Of a stretch of DNA of 64,000 bases, positions 1 through 10,523 are shown one piece after another (position 1 is the first letter of the stretch; each line of letters begins with the position of its first letter). The stretch spans positions 3,906,001 to 3,970,000 of the forward strand of contig JANFAH010000003.1 in NCBI GenBank assembly GCA_024663395.1, in the 5' to 3' direction. The notes beneath the pieces are model-generated. The model saw nothing but the letters and a program-made list of their open reading frames with translations, did not search any database and was not told where the DNA came from. The translations under genes and the position numbers were made by a program. Origin of the DNA: Pisolithus tinctorius. Taxonomy: Eukaryota; Basidiomycota; Agaricomycetes; Boletales; Pisolithaceae.

Positions 1-2104
1 GTTAACAGAGTACGTATGGACCCTGCCAAAATCTCTGCTGTGCAAGATTGGCCCATACCTACCAATGTTTGTGGAGTTCACGGCTTCCTCAGCCTAGCAA
101 ACTTCTACTGATGGTTCATTAAGGACTTTGCACAGATCACGAAACCCCTAAATAATCTCACAAAGAAGGACCTTCCCTTCGTCTGGGATGACAAGTGTCA
201 GGTAGCATTTAATACACCCAAAGAAGCCTTTACCACTGCCCCTATCCTTATGTTTCCCAATCAAGATCAGAGGTTTCGGTTAGAAATGGATGCTTCAGAC
301 TATGCCACTGGAGCAGTGCTCTCAGTAGAATGTGATGACAGTCTTTGGAGACCTGTCACCTACTCCAGTCACTCTCTATCTGGGGCTGAACTTAACTATA
401 CAGTTCACAACAAAGAAATGCTGGCCATTATCCACACACTTGAACAATGGCATCATTACCTCGAGGCTACCCCATACCAGTTTGAAATTTGGACAGACCA
501 TCATAACCTCAAGTGGTTTATGACTGCACAGAAGCTTCAACCATGCCAGGCACGTTGGGTGCAGTACTTTAGTCAGTTTAACTGTATCATAGTTCACAAG
601 CCCAGAGTCACAATGGGAAGACCAGATGCCCTGCAAGATGAGAGGACTTTGTAGAAGGAAAAGAAAGGGCAAAGTCAGAAGAGTCCCTATTTATAAACCA
701 GAGTCAGGTTCACTTGGTAAAACTAGAAAATCCCTTCATGGAAGATTTGCAGATTGAATCCACTAAAGCCGAAGGAGTTCCCACCAGATGTGAGCTCCAA
801 GGCAGTCTTCATTACGATGGAGAAAAGGTCTGGGTGCCTAGTGCACTAAGAAGGAAGTTGCTTAATGCTTTCCATGACTCTCCCCTAGCAGGACATCATG
901 GAATAAAAGGAACTCAGGAGTTGATCACATGCTGGTTCACATGGTCCACCTTGAAACCTGATATAGAAGAGTATGTGAAGCATTGCCAAACATGCCAAGC
1001 CAGCAAGTCTGGAAATAGGCCACCTGCAGGAGAACTTAAACCTTTACCTGTCCCTGACAGGCCTTGGAGAGAATTGACAACCAACTTTATGGACCTAGGA
1101 GTCAAGGGATCTTCTGGAAAGTCCCATGTCCTAGTCATTGTTGACAGGTTCTCTAAGGAAGCAGAGTTCATCCCCTGCACTGTGGAAGAAACAGCTGCTA
1201 GTACAGCTTGACTTTACCTAATGCATGTGTGGAAACACCACAGACTTCCAGACTCTATCATATTGAACTGAGGCCCACAGTTTGCCTCTTCCTTCATGAA
1301 GGAGCTATTTAAAATGTTAGGAGTACAACAGAAGCTCTCTACAGCTTTCCACCCACAAACAGATGGACAAATGGAGCAGTTGAACTGTGAGATCCAACAA
1401 TATTTAGAGATGTATGCCAACCAACAGCAGGCTCATTGGGAAGAATGGCTACCTTTGGCTCAGTTTGCATACAACAACTCTGCTTCATCTTCTACTGGCA
1501 AGTGCCCCTTCAAAGTTACCTGATCCTATAGACCTAGGATGGGCATCAAAACAATGACATTGAAGGTAGAAGCAGCAGAGGAAATCGCCAAATCCTGGTT
1601 CTAGGTGTTCCAGGATGTCAAAGCAAACCTTGCCAAGGTGCGTTCCCAGCAGAAGCAACAAGCAGATAGATGCCACTCATCTGCCCCTTCTTACTCCATT
1701 GGGTCTCAGGTCTGGCTAGCTACAGACCATCTGTCCTTGAAAGAATGGCAGAGCTGTAAACTCTCCGAAAAGTGGATTGGACCATATGAAGTTCTGGAAG
1801 TACTTCCAAATGCTCTTAAGTTAAAGTTGCTGCACAACATGAGGATTCACCTGGTTGTGAATGTCTCATGGGTTAAACCTTATCTCAGTGCTCTTGATGG
1901 GCAGCCTGTTAACAGGCCTGGACCGCAGAGGGTTACTGATGAAGGAGATGTCAAATATGAGGTTGAATATGTTGTTGACTCCTGTTTGAAATGTGGAGCT
2001 CTTCAATTCCTCATGCATTGGAGAGGATACCCTGAAGAAGATTGTACTTGGGAGCCAGCCTCTGCCTTGAAGAATTCGCAGTCAGTGATCAAGGATTTTT
2101 ATTG
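1..2104 (+). pseudogene. pol of element A (RT end, RNase H, integrase, chromodomain)
   Basis: Read across frames, the order is: RT connection region (FLSLANFY then a stop, WFIKDFAQ), RNase H (MDASDYATGAVLS at about 287-325, WTDHHNLKWF), the HHCC zinc region (HCQTCQASKSGN, about 980-1015), the integrase core and a chromodomain (YEVEYVVDSCLK...MHWRGYPEEDCTWEPAS, about 1957-2070). The first integrase catalytic Asp reads Asn (TTNFMDL, codon 1083-1085). In-frame stops occur at about 1209, 1521 and 1602, and the frame changes between 650 and 714. The product would have copied and inserted the element. The best comparison is pol at 54916-58593, which matches it domain by domain. Confidence 0.88.
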
Positions 2105-2244
2105 ATCCCACCCCAGGGCACCCCATAAATTATCTCTCCTTTCATCGGAAAGCTTTGACAGCTTGTTCACACCCATGCCAGAACCATTTACTACCGTTCA
2201 TCCTGTTTGGTCTCACCTGGAAGTCGAGCCTTAGGAGGGGATAG

Positions 2245-2577
2245 TGTAATGACCAGTAGACTTTTCACTTCCACATTTCCTAGTTCTCCATATATATCCA
2301 CCCTCTGGTTAGGGTTCCGCTTTAGGGATGCTTAGTCATCTCGGACTTTTCCTTTTAGTTGTTCTTTCACACTTACATGATACTTAGTAAGGCCATGCCT
2401 TGTTACTAACACATGTTCATGTTTGGCCAATAGCATAGTTCTCTCTTTTGTTTACTTCTTTCTAGAACATTCTCTCATGGCAGTACATACAAACAGTAAG
2501 GCAGTATATAAGTCCTGTCGTTTGTTGTAGCCAGTTTCTCTAATCTAGTTCGTTTTGAGCCTAGTCCTCATTCAACA
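2245..2577 (+). repeat. 3' LTR of element A
   Basis: The LTR starts TGTAATGACC directly after the polypurine tract AGGAGGGGATAG, as in the element at 53172-59015. A TATA-like box (TATATAAG) lies near 2503. The 3' edge (TTCAACA) is estimated from the point where protease coding sequence of element B begins, so it is uncertain by some tens of bases. No target duplication can be checked because the 5' end is outside the window. Confidence 0.65.
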
Positions 2578-2605
2578 GGTTCCACTCCCATTCTCTCTGG
2601 TTTGA

Positions 2606-5055
2606 AGTGCTAGCTGAGAAGACTCTTGTCTTTGATTGCTTCACTAAGGACTTCATGCGAAAGATACCAAAGCCCTTAGTGGTGGTGGTGCATGTCAATG
2701 GCCACCCAGTGTGAGCTTTGGTTGACACTGGGTCACTGGCTGACTTTATGTCAGTAATGCTAGCTGAGCAATTAAAAGTGAAACAGATCCCACTTGAAAA
2801 ACCACTTACCATACAGCTGGCAGTGCAAGGATTGCATTCAAAGGTAAACTTCAGGATGAGAGTATGCCTACAGTACCAGGGTATTGATTGTGAGTGACAC
2901 ATTGATGTGATGAACTTACAAAACTATGATCTTATCCTTGGGACACCATCCTTGTATCAGCACAAAGTCATGGTGGGACTACATTCCCTGAGAGTGATGA
3001 TTGGTAGTACAACCCCAACTGAAATGAAGGGTGAACAGGTATCAACCTTGGAATCATGCACTATGGAAATATATCATGAGAGCATCAGGGAGGCAAGAAA
3101 GTACCTACAAGAGCTAGCAAAGCCTCCATGCTCCCAAGTTGGCACTATGGCTCTTCCCCCTTTCAGAGTGATTAACCACAAGATCCCACTCATAGACAAG
3201 AAGAAAATTTATCCATGGTAGCCATCTAGGTGCCCAGAAGCATTATGACCCTTGCGGTCTGAAAAGAAGAATGCATACTTGAGGACAGGCCATTGGGAAC
3301 TCACAGCAGTGCAAAATACTTGCCCCATGCTGTTGATCCTGAAGGCAGGAAACCCTCCTCACCTGTGCATGGTAGTTGACCTTCAGGAACAAAATAAGAA
3401 TACTCAAAAACTATCATCCCCAATGCCAGACATGGATGGGATCCTTCGATGCATAGCCAAGAAACTGTATCACTTGGTTATTGATGGTGCAGACACATAT
3501 GAACAGATCAGGGTCATCCCCAAACATGTTGAGTGAATGGCAGTAACTACTCCTGATAGAAACATGATTAGCCTTGTCATGCAGCAAGGTGACTGTAACA
3601 TGCCTGCCATGTACCAAGCTCTGATGAACCATATCTTCAGCAAGCACATTGGCACTTTCATGGACATGTATCTGGACAATATAATCATCTATTCAAACAT
3701 GCTAGAAGAGCATGTATGCCATGTCAAAACTGTCCTCAAAATCCTCGCACAAGAGAAACTGTACCTTAGTGAGAAAAAGCTGAGGTTCCTCTGCAATGAG
3801 GTTAAGATACTTGGGCACATTGTCACCGACAATGGGATAAAAATGGACCCAGAAAAGGTCGACCGAATTATCATGACCATGCATTCATCCTGTGTCATCA
3901 CTAACTCTGCACCCTTTTCTGCCAGTCATTTGCTCACTCCACACCAACTCCGCCCACCTTCTATCATTTACAAACCATCTCCGCTCTGACTGCTGTCGGA
4001 TGTGTGTTGCTCTCCTACCAGACTGGGCAGACTGTTCTCTGAGGGGTCATGTGACTACCTTTGGACTTTTCCCTGACAGCATGCAGTCAGGTGCTCTGCA
4101 GCACACACACCACATGGTCCAGCACCTGGACTGTTTCCTTTTCTGGATGTTCTATGTTACCCACTTGTATGTCCTCCATCTACCCTTCATTCATTGTCTG
4201 GGAAGTTTTACTTGAAAATTTATGAGTCTCCATATGTCAGTTCCAATTCTGGTTACTGTACCTCTGTAGTAGGATAAAAGCATGTATCATACTCTGCCAT
4301 TCCTCAGTACAAATATCAACTTAGATCCTACTCCCTCTGTCTCTGTCTTCTGCCTGTTGGAGTTACCTCTGACATTTCATCTGTACTCTCCCTCTGAAAT
4401 ACAAGGGCTGAGATCATGCAAGGCGGTAGCACATGAGCTAAACCCAACACCCTCACTCTGCTCTGCCTTTGTCTTGGCAGACTTTGTTCCTGCCAACACT
4501 CCACCAGTCAGAGTTCTGTTCCTTCATGTTGGACTTGCTTCTGAACCCCTCCCCAGACCTTATATAGCGTCGGAGTTGGTCAGAGTAGGCCTGGACTTGA
4601 CACAAATACTGAATTGGAAAGTACCCACAAATTGCATGCTGTGCAAGGGGTTCATTGGGTCAGTAGGCTATCTTGCTGACAACATCTACAAAGTGCACAT
4701 ACCCTTGGGGGTACTCACCAAGGCAAGTGCTGAGACCTGACCTTTCCAGTGGACATACACAGAACAACATGCTTTTGAGACAGTGAAGTCCTACATTGCT
4801 GCCTGTGTGCAACATTGTCACATGCCACTGAATTACAGCCCAGACTGTGAACCCATCTGGGTGATGACTGATGCTTGTGGTAACAGCATTGGAGGTGTGA
4901 TTGTGCAGGGGAAAGATTGGAAGGTGGCTAGGGTTGCCACATTCTATTCTGCAAAGATGTCATCAGCCCAGAGAAACTACCCTGTGCATGAACAAGAGCT
5001 TCTTGCAGGAGTTGAAACGATGCTGAGGCATCACAATATCCTACAAGGTACTCAC
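2606..5055 (+). pseudogene. pol of element B, first part (protease, RT, start of RNase H)
   Basis: The protease has an active-site-like ALVDTGSLADFMS (about 2712-2750) and the following LILGTPS (about 2930). RT regions are readable: IPLIDKKKIYPW (3189-3221), VVDLQEQNKN, LVIDGADTYEQIRVI (3475-3519), TTPDRNMISLVMQQGDCN and YLDN (3669-3680). The last should be YLDD; the second Asp codon reads AAT after GAC, which a CpG transition would produce. RNase H begins at about 4855 (WVMTDACGNSIGG). The reading is broken by stops (for example 2721, 2896, 3219, 3534) and by the R1 LTR at 3869-4602. It continues at 10519. Confidence 0.87.
3869..4602 (+). repeat. R1-family solo LTR inside element B
   Basis: 734 bp, closely similar to the LTRs at 36003-36736 and 47405-48116. 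It begins TATCATGACC (TGTC in other copies) and ends GACTTGACA. The flanks are CGAAT (3864-3868) and CAAAT (4603-4607), a 5-bp target duplication differing by one CpG to CpA change. Joining the flanks restores element B's RT reading (DRILNWKVPTN). It contains the family's TATA box and the predicted RNA start. A solo LTR is the expected product of recombination between the two LTRs of a full element. Confidence 0.9.
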
Positions 5056-5060
5056 TTCAC

Positions 5061-5530
5061 TGTTAGATTTGGCAAGTCGTGCATAGTCCAAACATGTCTG
5101 CTCCGAGCTGTGGGAACCACTTTCCGTGTTAAGCTTTTCATACTTCGCATTATTGTTGACTGTGCAATTAACCTCTCATGCCCTTATACTTATTGTATCT
5201 ACAGTGTCTCGTACCCATATGCGTGTCTTATCCTCTTGTTTATGAAGACCATAGCACGTCTCACAAATGAGACAAATCCTTGTATGTAGATGGGTTCAAC
5301 ACCCGATGTCTCAGACCCTTTTTGTCATTATAACAGTATTTAACTTCACGCTGTATATTTCCATCACCTCAGATGTTGTCACTATCTGTGCACGACTGAG
5401 GTGAGTATGATACTTTTCCGTTTAACTTACTATACTTACCCCGTATCTAGTTTATCTTCATATAGGTAAATATAGACGTTGTCACTATCTGTGTGCGACT
5501 GAGTTTATCTTCGTATAGATACCTCTGTGA
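5061..5530 (+). repeat. 5' LTR of copia element
   Basis: 470 bp from TGTTAGATTT to ACCTCTGTGA. The 3' edge is set by the primer site that follows and by the matching end of the 3' LTR next to the duplicated TTCAC. It ends in GA rather than the usual CA, supported by both copies. Two related segments near the 3' end contain GTTGTC(A/G)CTATCTG followed by a GACTGAG motif. Confidence 0.94.
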
Positions 5531-5542
5531 GGTTATGAGCCC
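5531..5542 (+). other. Primer-binding site for half of initiator tRNA-Met
   Basis: GGTTATGAGCCC lies directly after the LTR. Its complement, GGGCTCATAACC, is the anticodon stem-loop of eukaryotic initiator tRNA-Met (anticodon CAT). Priming from an internal tRNA-Met fragment is known for Drosophila copia and yeast Ty5. The same 12-mer is found after the LTR of the minus-strand copia fragment (49266-49277). Confidence 0.85.
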
Positions 5543-5610
5543 CGAGCTCTAATAGCCAACGAACGTCTCACCTTTTGTTTCGATATTCTCACTGCCAAAC
5601 TAAGCTCTCG

Positions 5611-8600
5611 ATGACCACCTCCATCCCCATCACTACCGACATGCTCCCGGGCAACATTCCGAAGCTTGACATTAAAGGCGCAAACTGGGCGATCTTCTCC
5701 CTTTGCTTCCAGACTGCCATCAAAGCAAAAGAACTGTGGTCCCATTTTGATGGTACCTCCTCCTGCCCTAGCAGCATGACCTCTACCGACGAAGACGGGT
5801 TTGTAACTGTAGTGCCCCCTGACCCTGATGAGCTTGCAAAATGGCAAAAGAGCGAGAATATGGCGAAGCACTTACTTACTCAGCGGATCCCTGATTCCAC
5901 TGCCCTCCGGGTGCGCAACCTTAGCAACGTCACAGCCATGTGGAATGAAATCACACGCGAGTACACAGAGAAAGGTGCTTACGCACAAACTGACCTTCGC
6001 ACAAAGTTTTTAAGCTCACAGTGCCCTGCTGACAGTGACATCTGCCAATTCTTGGACGATCTGCATACCAAAAGAGACAAGTTAGCTGCCATTGGCGTAC
6101 AGATCAAAGAAAAGGATTACTGTTTGACCATCATCCAATCTCTACCCAAATACCTTGCCAGCTTCGCATCTGGGCAACTAGCGACTGCCCACTTGTACAG
6201 CCTGACACAAACTATTGACCCCGACATACTCATTTCCTTGATTATTGAAGAGTCTGAGCAAAGAAGTCACAAAGAGACTTGGTACATGTGATCTAAAGCA
6301 AAGAATTGCGATGGCGATGAAGCCATGTCGTTGACCCCCAGAAATCCCTTTGGAAGGGGGAGAGGAAATGGAAGGAATGGCAATCGGGGGGGAAGTTCCA
6401 GAGGGCACGCTCGCCAGCGAGGACCCTGCTGGAACTGTGGGTTGAGGGAGCACTATAAATCTCAGTGTCCTAATCCTGATAAAACTAAGAAAGAAGGCTC
6501 ATCCGCTACCATGAAGGGATCCACACATGCTGTAACGCTCGATTCTGATGAAGAAGGTGCTTTCTCGGTACATACCCTGGACGAGTTCGATGATGAAGTA
6601 ACGCTCCTGGATCTGTTGAGCATATCATCAGATGACGATGACGATAATCGGCGCTGCTTCGTTGCTACTGACAATGATTGGTTCAGCAAAGTCGGGGATG
6701 AGGATGACGAGGACTTACCCTACGACTCTGCGAACCTTGTGAACGATGGCCCCACCAGTGCCCCTATCGTTGAACTTTACGACTCCAGATCCACTCAGCA
6801 CATCTCCCCATACAAGGAGAAGTTTGAAAGATTAACACCGATACCACCCAGATCGTTCTCGGCAGCCAACAGACAGCTTTTTGACGCTACAGCTATGGGG
6901 GAATTGGTCATAGAAGTGCCAAATGGGTATGACGTGACCAAGCTAAGGCTCACCGAAGTACTGTACTCACCAGAGGTTGGATATACCCTTGTATCCATCA
7001 GTCATCTTGATCAGCTAGGTTACTCAGTTACCTTTGCTGAAGGCACCTGTACTATCAGAAACCCCGCCAATGATGTTGTAGGTCGCATTCCCAAGTCCAA
7101 GGCCGGATTCTATTGCGTCATCCATGACAACGACTGCAACAGCATTAACACAGCAGCTGAAACGATAACCGTGATGGAGCTCCACCGGAGAATGGGACAT
7201 ATTTCCCCATCCATCACTCGTTGCCTAGCTGAGAAAGGACTTGTCTCAGGATTGAAGTTCAACTTGTCAAAGGATGAGCCAACCTTCTGCGAAGCTTGCA
7301 TATATGCGAAGGCAACCAGAAAGCCTGTCACAAAGGAATGCATCGGAGAACGAGCCACTGAATTCGCGGAAGAGGTACATACCAACCTCTAGGGGCCTGC
7401 CCCTGTGGAAACTCTCGGAGGACAACATTACTACATCACCTTCACCAACAACAAGACGTGACTCACCTACATCCACCTTCTTCGCCAGAAGAGCAAGGCC
7501 TTCACAGCCTACAAGGAGTTCGAGGCCACATGCCACACCCAACACGATGCTTGCATAAAAACTCTTCATTCAGATAGAGGCAGTGAGTACCTAGGAAGAG
7601 AATTTGTGATGTACCTCAAGATGGCTGGAACAAAGCAGAAGCTCACCGTTCATGACACCCCGCAGCACAACGGAGTCACTGAGCATCTCAATCACACTCT
7701 GCTTGAAAAAGTTCGTGCGATGTTACACGAGAGTGGTTTGCCTTGCGCTCTATGGGGTGAGGCAGTACATCATGCCGTCTGGTTAAAGAACAGGACCCCC
7801 ATGAAAGCACTTGATGGAGGAACGCCTCTCAAAGCTGCAACTGGAAAGAAACCAGACCTTAGCCAAGCCCGCACATGGGGCTCGAATGTCTGGGTACAGA
7901 TCGAGGGTGGAAGCAAGCTTGGAGGACATGTCGCTGAAGGCCAATGGGTTGGGATTGATGACAACAGTCCCAATGGCTGTCACATATATTGGCCTGAAAA
8001 GAAGTCTGTCACTGTTGAAAGAAATGTATATTGGAACCCCTCCTCAGCTGAGCTGTTACCTTGTGAGGGGGAGGAAGAAGACAACTACTTACCGAATGTG
8101 ATGCTAACGTCTACAGCTCCCATCACAGAGACTGTCATAGCCCCATCACCTCCACCAGTCGCCCCAGCTCAATCCATGCCTCTGTCACCCCCAGCCGAAC
8201 CACCTGTCACAAAGTGAATCTGAAAGCCTAGCCAGCGTCTTGCGGAAATCCTCGCTGGCAAAGGAAGCACCAACCGTTGTGGCACACCAGAGATACCAAA
8301 GGGAATTCAGCTACCCACAGTTGTCGAAGAACGTTCCAACTCCACCAGGCTTGAAAGGGAGGAAGAGGCCACTGCCTTACTCACATCTATCATTGAAGAC
8401 TCAGATGATGACTTATGTCGCATCGACCTCGCTATGGCTATGGATGAGGTCACCGCCAAGACAGAAGCCCTCGAGCCCAGCTCGCTAGCTGAAGCTCGTT
8501 GTCGCCCTGACTGGCCACGATGGGAAGAAGGGATTAGAGAAGAGTTAGATATGCTAAAGGAGGCAGGCACCTGGGAACTCATTGACTTACCCTCCAGTGC

Positions 8601-10041
8601 CAACATCATAGGTTCCAAATGGGTTTTCCATGCTAAGAAAGATGCCACCGGAAACGTCGTGCGATACAAGGCCAGGCTCGTAGCCCAAGGTTTCTCGCAG
8701 GTCGAAGGGATTGATTACTTCGACACATTTGCACCTGTAGCAACCCTCACGTCCATCCGCATCGTACTTGCAATGGCTGCTCGCTCCAATCTAGAACTTC
8801 ATCAGATAGATATAAAAGGAGCTTATTTAAATGGAATGCTCACCGATGACGAGGTCATCTACATGCGCCAACCCCTGGGTTTCGAATCTGTCGACCACCC
8901 GCAGAAAGTCTGTCGCCTTCGCAAAACATTGTACAGTCTGAAACCGAGTGGACACCACTGGTACCAAAGGCTGGTTGAAATATTAGTAGACAAGCTTAAA
9001 TTCACCCAGTGTTCTGTCGACCAAGCTGTATACTTCCGACATCGCAGCACTGGTGAGCTCATAATCATTGTCGTACACATTGATGACTGCACCATCACTG
9101 CTACGCTTCTGAGCGAAATCGAGGAGTTCAAGAAAGACATCAGAAAACATGTCGAGATCACTGACCTCGGCGAGCTCCACTGGTTACTTGGGATAGAAGT
9201 GATGAGGAACAGAGATGACCGTGCCATATCGTTGTGCCAGCATCCCTACATCAAGTCGATTATTTGTCGTTTCGGTTTCAATGAACTGAAGCCTGTATCA
9301 AATCCAATGGAGCCCAGCACGAAGCTCCATTCCAGTCAGTCACCCTCCACTGGCACTGAATTCGCTGCAATGAAGCACATACTGTACTGCGAGGCTGTCA
9401 GTTCACTGATGTACGCCTCCCTCAGCACTTGTCCTGACATCTCATATGCCATGACCACCGTCTCCTGTTTCTCCAGAAACCCTGGGATTCCCCACTGGGA
9501 AGTGGTTAGAAGAATATATTGTTACCTTATTGGAACAAAGAATCTAAAGTTGACATATGGTGGGGCACCCAATGTGCTCGTAGGATACGCAGACGCAGAC
9601 GGCAGCATGGCGGAAGACTGTAGAGCGGTCTCAGGGTATGCCTTCTTGATAGACGGTGGCACCGTGTCGTGGTCCTCTAAACAACAGGAAATTGTCTCTC
9701 TCTCGACGACAGAGAGTGAGTATGTGGCAGCTACCCATGCGGCCAAAGAAGCCTTATGGCTTCGGTCGCTCATCGGAGAGCTATTTGGGCCACTCGTCGA
9801 GCCAACCATGTTGTTCTCTGATAATCAATCAGCTATTGCGCTCACCAAAGATCATCAATATCACGCACGCACCAAACATATCGATATCTGCTTCCACTTC
9901 ATCTGCTGGGTTGTTGAAAACGGCAAAATTCGCTTAATCTACTGCCCCACCGCCAATATGATCACTGACACCTTGACTAAAGCCTTGCCATCGCCCAAGG
10001 TGAAACATTTTGTGTTCGAACTCAGCCTACATCCAACTTGA
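5611..10041 (+). pseudogene. copia gag-pol polyprotein (single frame, five stops)
   Basis: One frame runs 1477 codons from ATG 5611 to TGA 10039-10041, broken at TGA 6289, TAG 7390, TGA 7459, TGA 8215 and TGA 8221. Four of the five are TGA, as expected from CGA decay. Domains: UBN2-like gag (about 5640-6270); zinc knuckle CWNCGLREHYKSQC (6430-6471); protease, where the expected DSG reads DSR (6781-6789); integrase zinc HRRMGH...CEAC (7183-7300); integrase core with HSDRGSEY (about 7570) and PQHNGVTE (about 7660); RT from about 8500 (KWVFHAKKD, DIKGAYLNG, VHIDDC at 9073-9090); RNase H (YADADGS about 9586, STTESEYVAATHAAKEALWLR about 9706-9768). It supplied all enzymes for copying and insertion. 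Confidence 0.95.
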
Positions 10042-10048
10042 GGGGGAG
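10038..10048 (+). other. Polypurine tract of copia element
   Basis: TTGAGGGGGAG overlaps the pol stop codon and lies directly before the 3' LTR (TGTTAG...). A purine run here primes plus-strand DNA synthesis in LTR retrotransposons. Confidence 0.85.
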
Positions 10049-10518
10049 TGTTAGATTTGGCAAGTTGTGCGTAGTCCGAACACATCCGCTCCGAGCCGTG
10101 GGAACCACTTTCCATGTTAAGCTTTTCATACTTCGCATTATTGTTGACCGCGCAATTAACCTCTTGCGCCCTTATACTTATTGTATCTACAGTGTCTCAT
10201 ACCCATATGCGCGTCTTATCCTCTTGTTTACAAAGACCATAGCGCGTCTCACAAATGAGACAAATCCTTGTATGTAGATGGGTTCAACACCTGATGTCTC
10301 AGACCCTTTTTGTCATTATAACAGTATTTAACTTCGCACTGTATATTTCCATCACCTCAGATGTTGTCGCTATCTGCGTGCGACTGAGGTGAGTACGATA
10401 CTTTTCTGTTTAACTTACTATACTTACCCCATATCTAGTTTATCTTCGTATAGGTAAATATAGACGTTGTCGCTATCTGTGCGCGACTGAGTTTATCCTC
10501 ATATAGATACCTCTGTGA
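10049..10518 (+). repeat. 3' LTR of copia element
   Basis: 470 bp, the same length as the 5' LTR. About 33 transitions separate the two, spread over the whole length, with CG in one copy and TG or CA in the other; at several places both copies are changed on opposite strands. The LTR is followed by the second TTCAC and by the resumed RNase H frame of element B. Confidence 0.95.
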
Positions 10519-10523
10519 TTCAC

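Larger units (their letters stand above)
1..2577 (+). mobile_element. Ty3/gypsy element A (chromovirus), 3' half
   Basis: The window opens inside this element. It shows the end of the reverse transcriptase, RNase H, integrase, a C-terminal chromodomain, then a polypurine tract (AGGAGGGGATAG, 2233-2244) and an LTR from 2245. Protein order RT-RNase H-integrase is that of Ty3/gypsy, and the chromodomain places it among chromoviruses. It is the same protein family as the younger element at 53172-59015, which ends in a near-identical polypurine tract, but the LTR sequences are not similar. Several stops and frame changes make it inactive. Its 5' half lies outside the window. Confidence 0.9.
5061..10518 (+). 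mobile_element. Complete Ty1/copia element
   Basis: 5458 bp with two 470-bp LTRs, a primer site, one long gag-pol frame and a polypurine tract, flanked by TTCAC at 5056-5060 and 10519-10523. Domain order is gag, zinc knuckle, protease, integrase, RT, RNase H, which defines Ty1/copia. It sits inside the RNase H region of element B, in the same orientation, and its removal with one target copy restores that frame. The LTRs differ at about 33 of 470 positions, all transitions and nearly all at inferred CpG sites. Five in-frame stops and a changed protease active site make it inactive. Confidence 0.96.

Noticed and set aside
3892..4215. Open frames in R1 LTR copies (for example SSLTPHPFPPV, YHTPPSLSTNIN)
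   Set aside because: Repeated LTR sequence with promoter and termini; no evidence for coding.
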